Source: Burkholderia latens (GTDB lineage Bacteria; Pseudomonadota; Gammaproteobacteria; Burkholderiales; Burkholderiaceae). Taken from it: DNA of 64,000 nucleotides. The notes beneath the pieces were generated by a model. That model was given only the letters and a program-made list of their open reading frames with translations, did no database searches and was not told where the DNA came from. Made by a program: the position numbers and the translations under genes. Below, one piece after another: positions 62,857 to 64,000 of this stretch. The number at the start of each line of letters is the position of its first letter. The first letter of the stretch is position 1. Location: positions 1-64,000 of the forward strand of contig NZ_CABVPL010000015.1 of NCBI RefSeq assembly GCF_902499045.1, given 5' to 3'.

Positions 62857-64000
62857 ATGTCAGGCACCCAACTTCTCCCGCCGGAACGCATCACGCTCCC
62901 GCTGCTGCCGCTGCGGGACGTCGTCGTTTTCCCGCACATGGTGATTCCGCTCTTCGTGGGCCGGCCGAAATCGATCAAGGCCCTCGAAGCAGCGATGGAA
63001 GGCGGCAAGCACATCATGCTCGTCGCCCAGAAGACCGCGGCCAAGGACGAACCGACCGAAAAGGACATGTACGAGGTCGGTTGTATCGCCAACATTCTGC
63101 AGATGCTGAAGCTGCCGGACGGCACCGTGAAGGTGCTCGTCGAGGGCCTGCAGCGCGCGAAGGCATTGTCGATCGAAGAACAGGAGACGCAATTCTCCTG
63201 CGAGGTGATGCCGCTCGAGCCCGATCACGCCGACAGCGCTGAAACCGAAGCGCTGCGCCGCGCGATCGTGTCGCAGTTCGATCAGTACGTGAAGCTGAAC
63301 AAGAAGATCCCGCCGGAGATTCTCACGTCGCTGTCGGGCATCGACGAAGCAGGCCGCCTCGCCGACATGATCGCCGAGCGCCTGCCGCTGAAGCTCGACC
63401 AGAAGCAGCACATCCTCGAGATGTTCCCGGTCATCGAGCGCCTCGAGCATCTGCTCGCGCAGCTCGAAGCCGAGATCGACATCCTGCAGGTCGAAAAGCG
63501 CATCCGCGGGCGCGTGAAGCGCCAGATGGAAAAGAGCCAGCGCGAGTACTACCTGAACGAACAGGTCAAGGCGATCCAGAAGGAACTGGGCGAAGGCGAA
63601 GAGGGCGCGGATCTCGAGGAACTCGAGAAGCGCATCAACGCCGCGCGCATGCCGAAGGAAGCGAAGAAGAAGGCCGATGCCGAGCTGAAGAAGCTCAAGC
63701 TGATGTCGCCGATGTCTGCTGAAGCGACCGTCGTGCGCAACTACATCGACACGCTGATCGGCCTGCCGTGGCGCAAGAAGAGCAAGGTCAACAACGACCT
63801 GTCGAACGCCGAGCAGGTGCTCGACGAGGATCACTTCGGCCTCGAGAAGGTGAAGGAACGCATTCTCGAGTACCTCGCGGTGCAACAGCGCGTGGACAAG
63901 GTCAAGGCGCCGATCCTGTGCCTGGTCGGGCCGCCGGGCGTCGGCAAGACGTCGCTCGGGCAGTCGATCGCTCGTGCGACGAACCGCAAGTTCGTCCGGA
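62857..64000 (+). CDS. lon: ATP-dependent protease Lon (5' part; truncated by window edge)
   Basis: The first 381 codons are present and no stop is reached, so the gene continues past the window. The N-terminal LON substrate-binding domain ([23 protein letters not shown], ending about residue 205) is followed by a coiled-coil region with the Lon signature [15 protein letters not shown]. The AAA+ Walker [12 protein letters not shown] lies at 358-368, just before the edge. The catalytic Ser-Lys protease domain is outside. The ATG has GGGGAAATGAA upstream; the clpX-lon gap shows no clear sigma32 promoter. Confidence 0.96.
   Translation, partial: MSGTQLLPPERITLPLLPLRDVVVFPHMVIPLFVGRPKSIKALEAAMEGGKHIMLVAQKTAAKDEPTEKDMYEVGCIANILQMLKLPDGTVKVLVEGLQRAKALSIEEQETQFSCEVMPLEPDHADSAETEALRRAIVSQFDQYVKLNKKIPPEILTSLSGIDEAGRLADMIAERLPLKLDQKQHILEMFPVIERLEHLLAQLEAEIDILQVEKRIRGRVKRQMEKSQREYYLNEQVKAIQKELGEGEEGADLEELEKRINAARMPKEAKKKADAELKKLKLMSPMSAEATVVRNYIDTLIGLPWRKKSKVNNDLSNAEQVLDEDHFGLEKVKERILEYLAVQQRVDKVKAPILCLVGPPGVGKTSLGQSIARATNRKFVR

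Overview
The window is chromosomal DNA from a high-GC betaproteobacterium, almost certainly Burkholderia and most likely the B. cepacia complex. The inference rests on protein character, strong G/C third-position bias, and the neighbourhoods guaB-guaA, mfd/ispDF, OmpR-EnvZ (RisA-RisS type) and tig-clpP-clpX-lon. It is mostly core genome with catabolic islands, plus one small decayed mobile region beside a tRNA-Leu gene. All functional calls come from reading the sequence; no database search was run.

Layout. 1-4.2 kb: guanine nucleotide synthesis (guaB, a small membrane protein, guaA, strong terminator), then a 2'-5' RNA ligase-like gene. 5.0-10.6 kb: a tightly coupled minus-strand operon encoding a GntR/UTRA regulator, an adenylylsulfate-reductase-like flavoprotein, a 2x[4Fe-4S] ferredoxin, a HEAT-repeat protein and a DUF971 protein, with a divergent MFS transporter. 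Its substrate is unknown and it is the best candidate here for an undescribed system. 10.9-12.9 kb: DUF1992, tadA and an LD-carboxypeptidase. 13.2-24.9 kb: a purine/ureide island. PuuD, UraH, UraD, an allantoin/hydantoin racemase, PuuE, allantoicase and AllA together take urate to glyoxylate plus urea, accompanied by an NCS1 permease, an 8-oxoguanine deaminase and FCD-GntR and LysR regulators.

25-32.8 kb: dodecin, a 3-hydroxyisobutyrate-dehydrogenase-like enzyme, a hypothetical protein, MscL, an envelope-stress pair (PspA plus a TPR membrane protein) and a class A penicillin-binding protein. 32.9-42.2 kb: a DUF3574 lipoprotein, a PLP-dependent threonine dehydratase-like enzyme, argE, mfd, ispD-ispF, and ahpC-ahpD with an internal terminator. 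42.2-48.7 kb: EnvZ/OmpR, a small exported protein, a DUF1800-DUF1501 pair and a divergent squalene/phytoene synthase-like protein. 48.9-50.4 kb: tRNA-Leu(UAG), then an integrase fragment fused to a DNA adenine methylase fragment (prophage deletion scar) and an orphan Imm52-like immunity gene.

50.4-58.7 kb: a small membrane protein, a porin-MFS-histone-deacetylase-like operon with a divergent LuxR regulator, a ketopantoate reductase-like enzyme, and glycerate kinase with a MarR regulator. 58.9-64 kb: the proteostasis cluster tig, clpP, clpX and the first third of lon, which runs off the right edge.

Start codons were often moved inward from the longest open frame, using ribosome-binding sites, 4-bp ATGA overlaps and family N-termini. 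Very long antisense frames (for example opposite mfd) are treated as GC-bias shadows.
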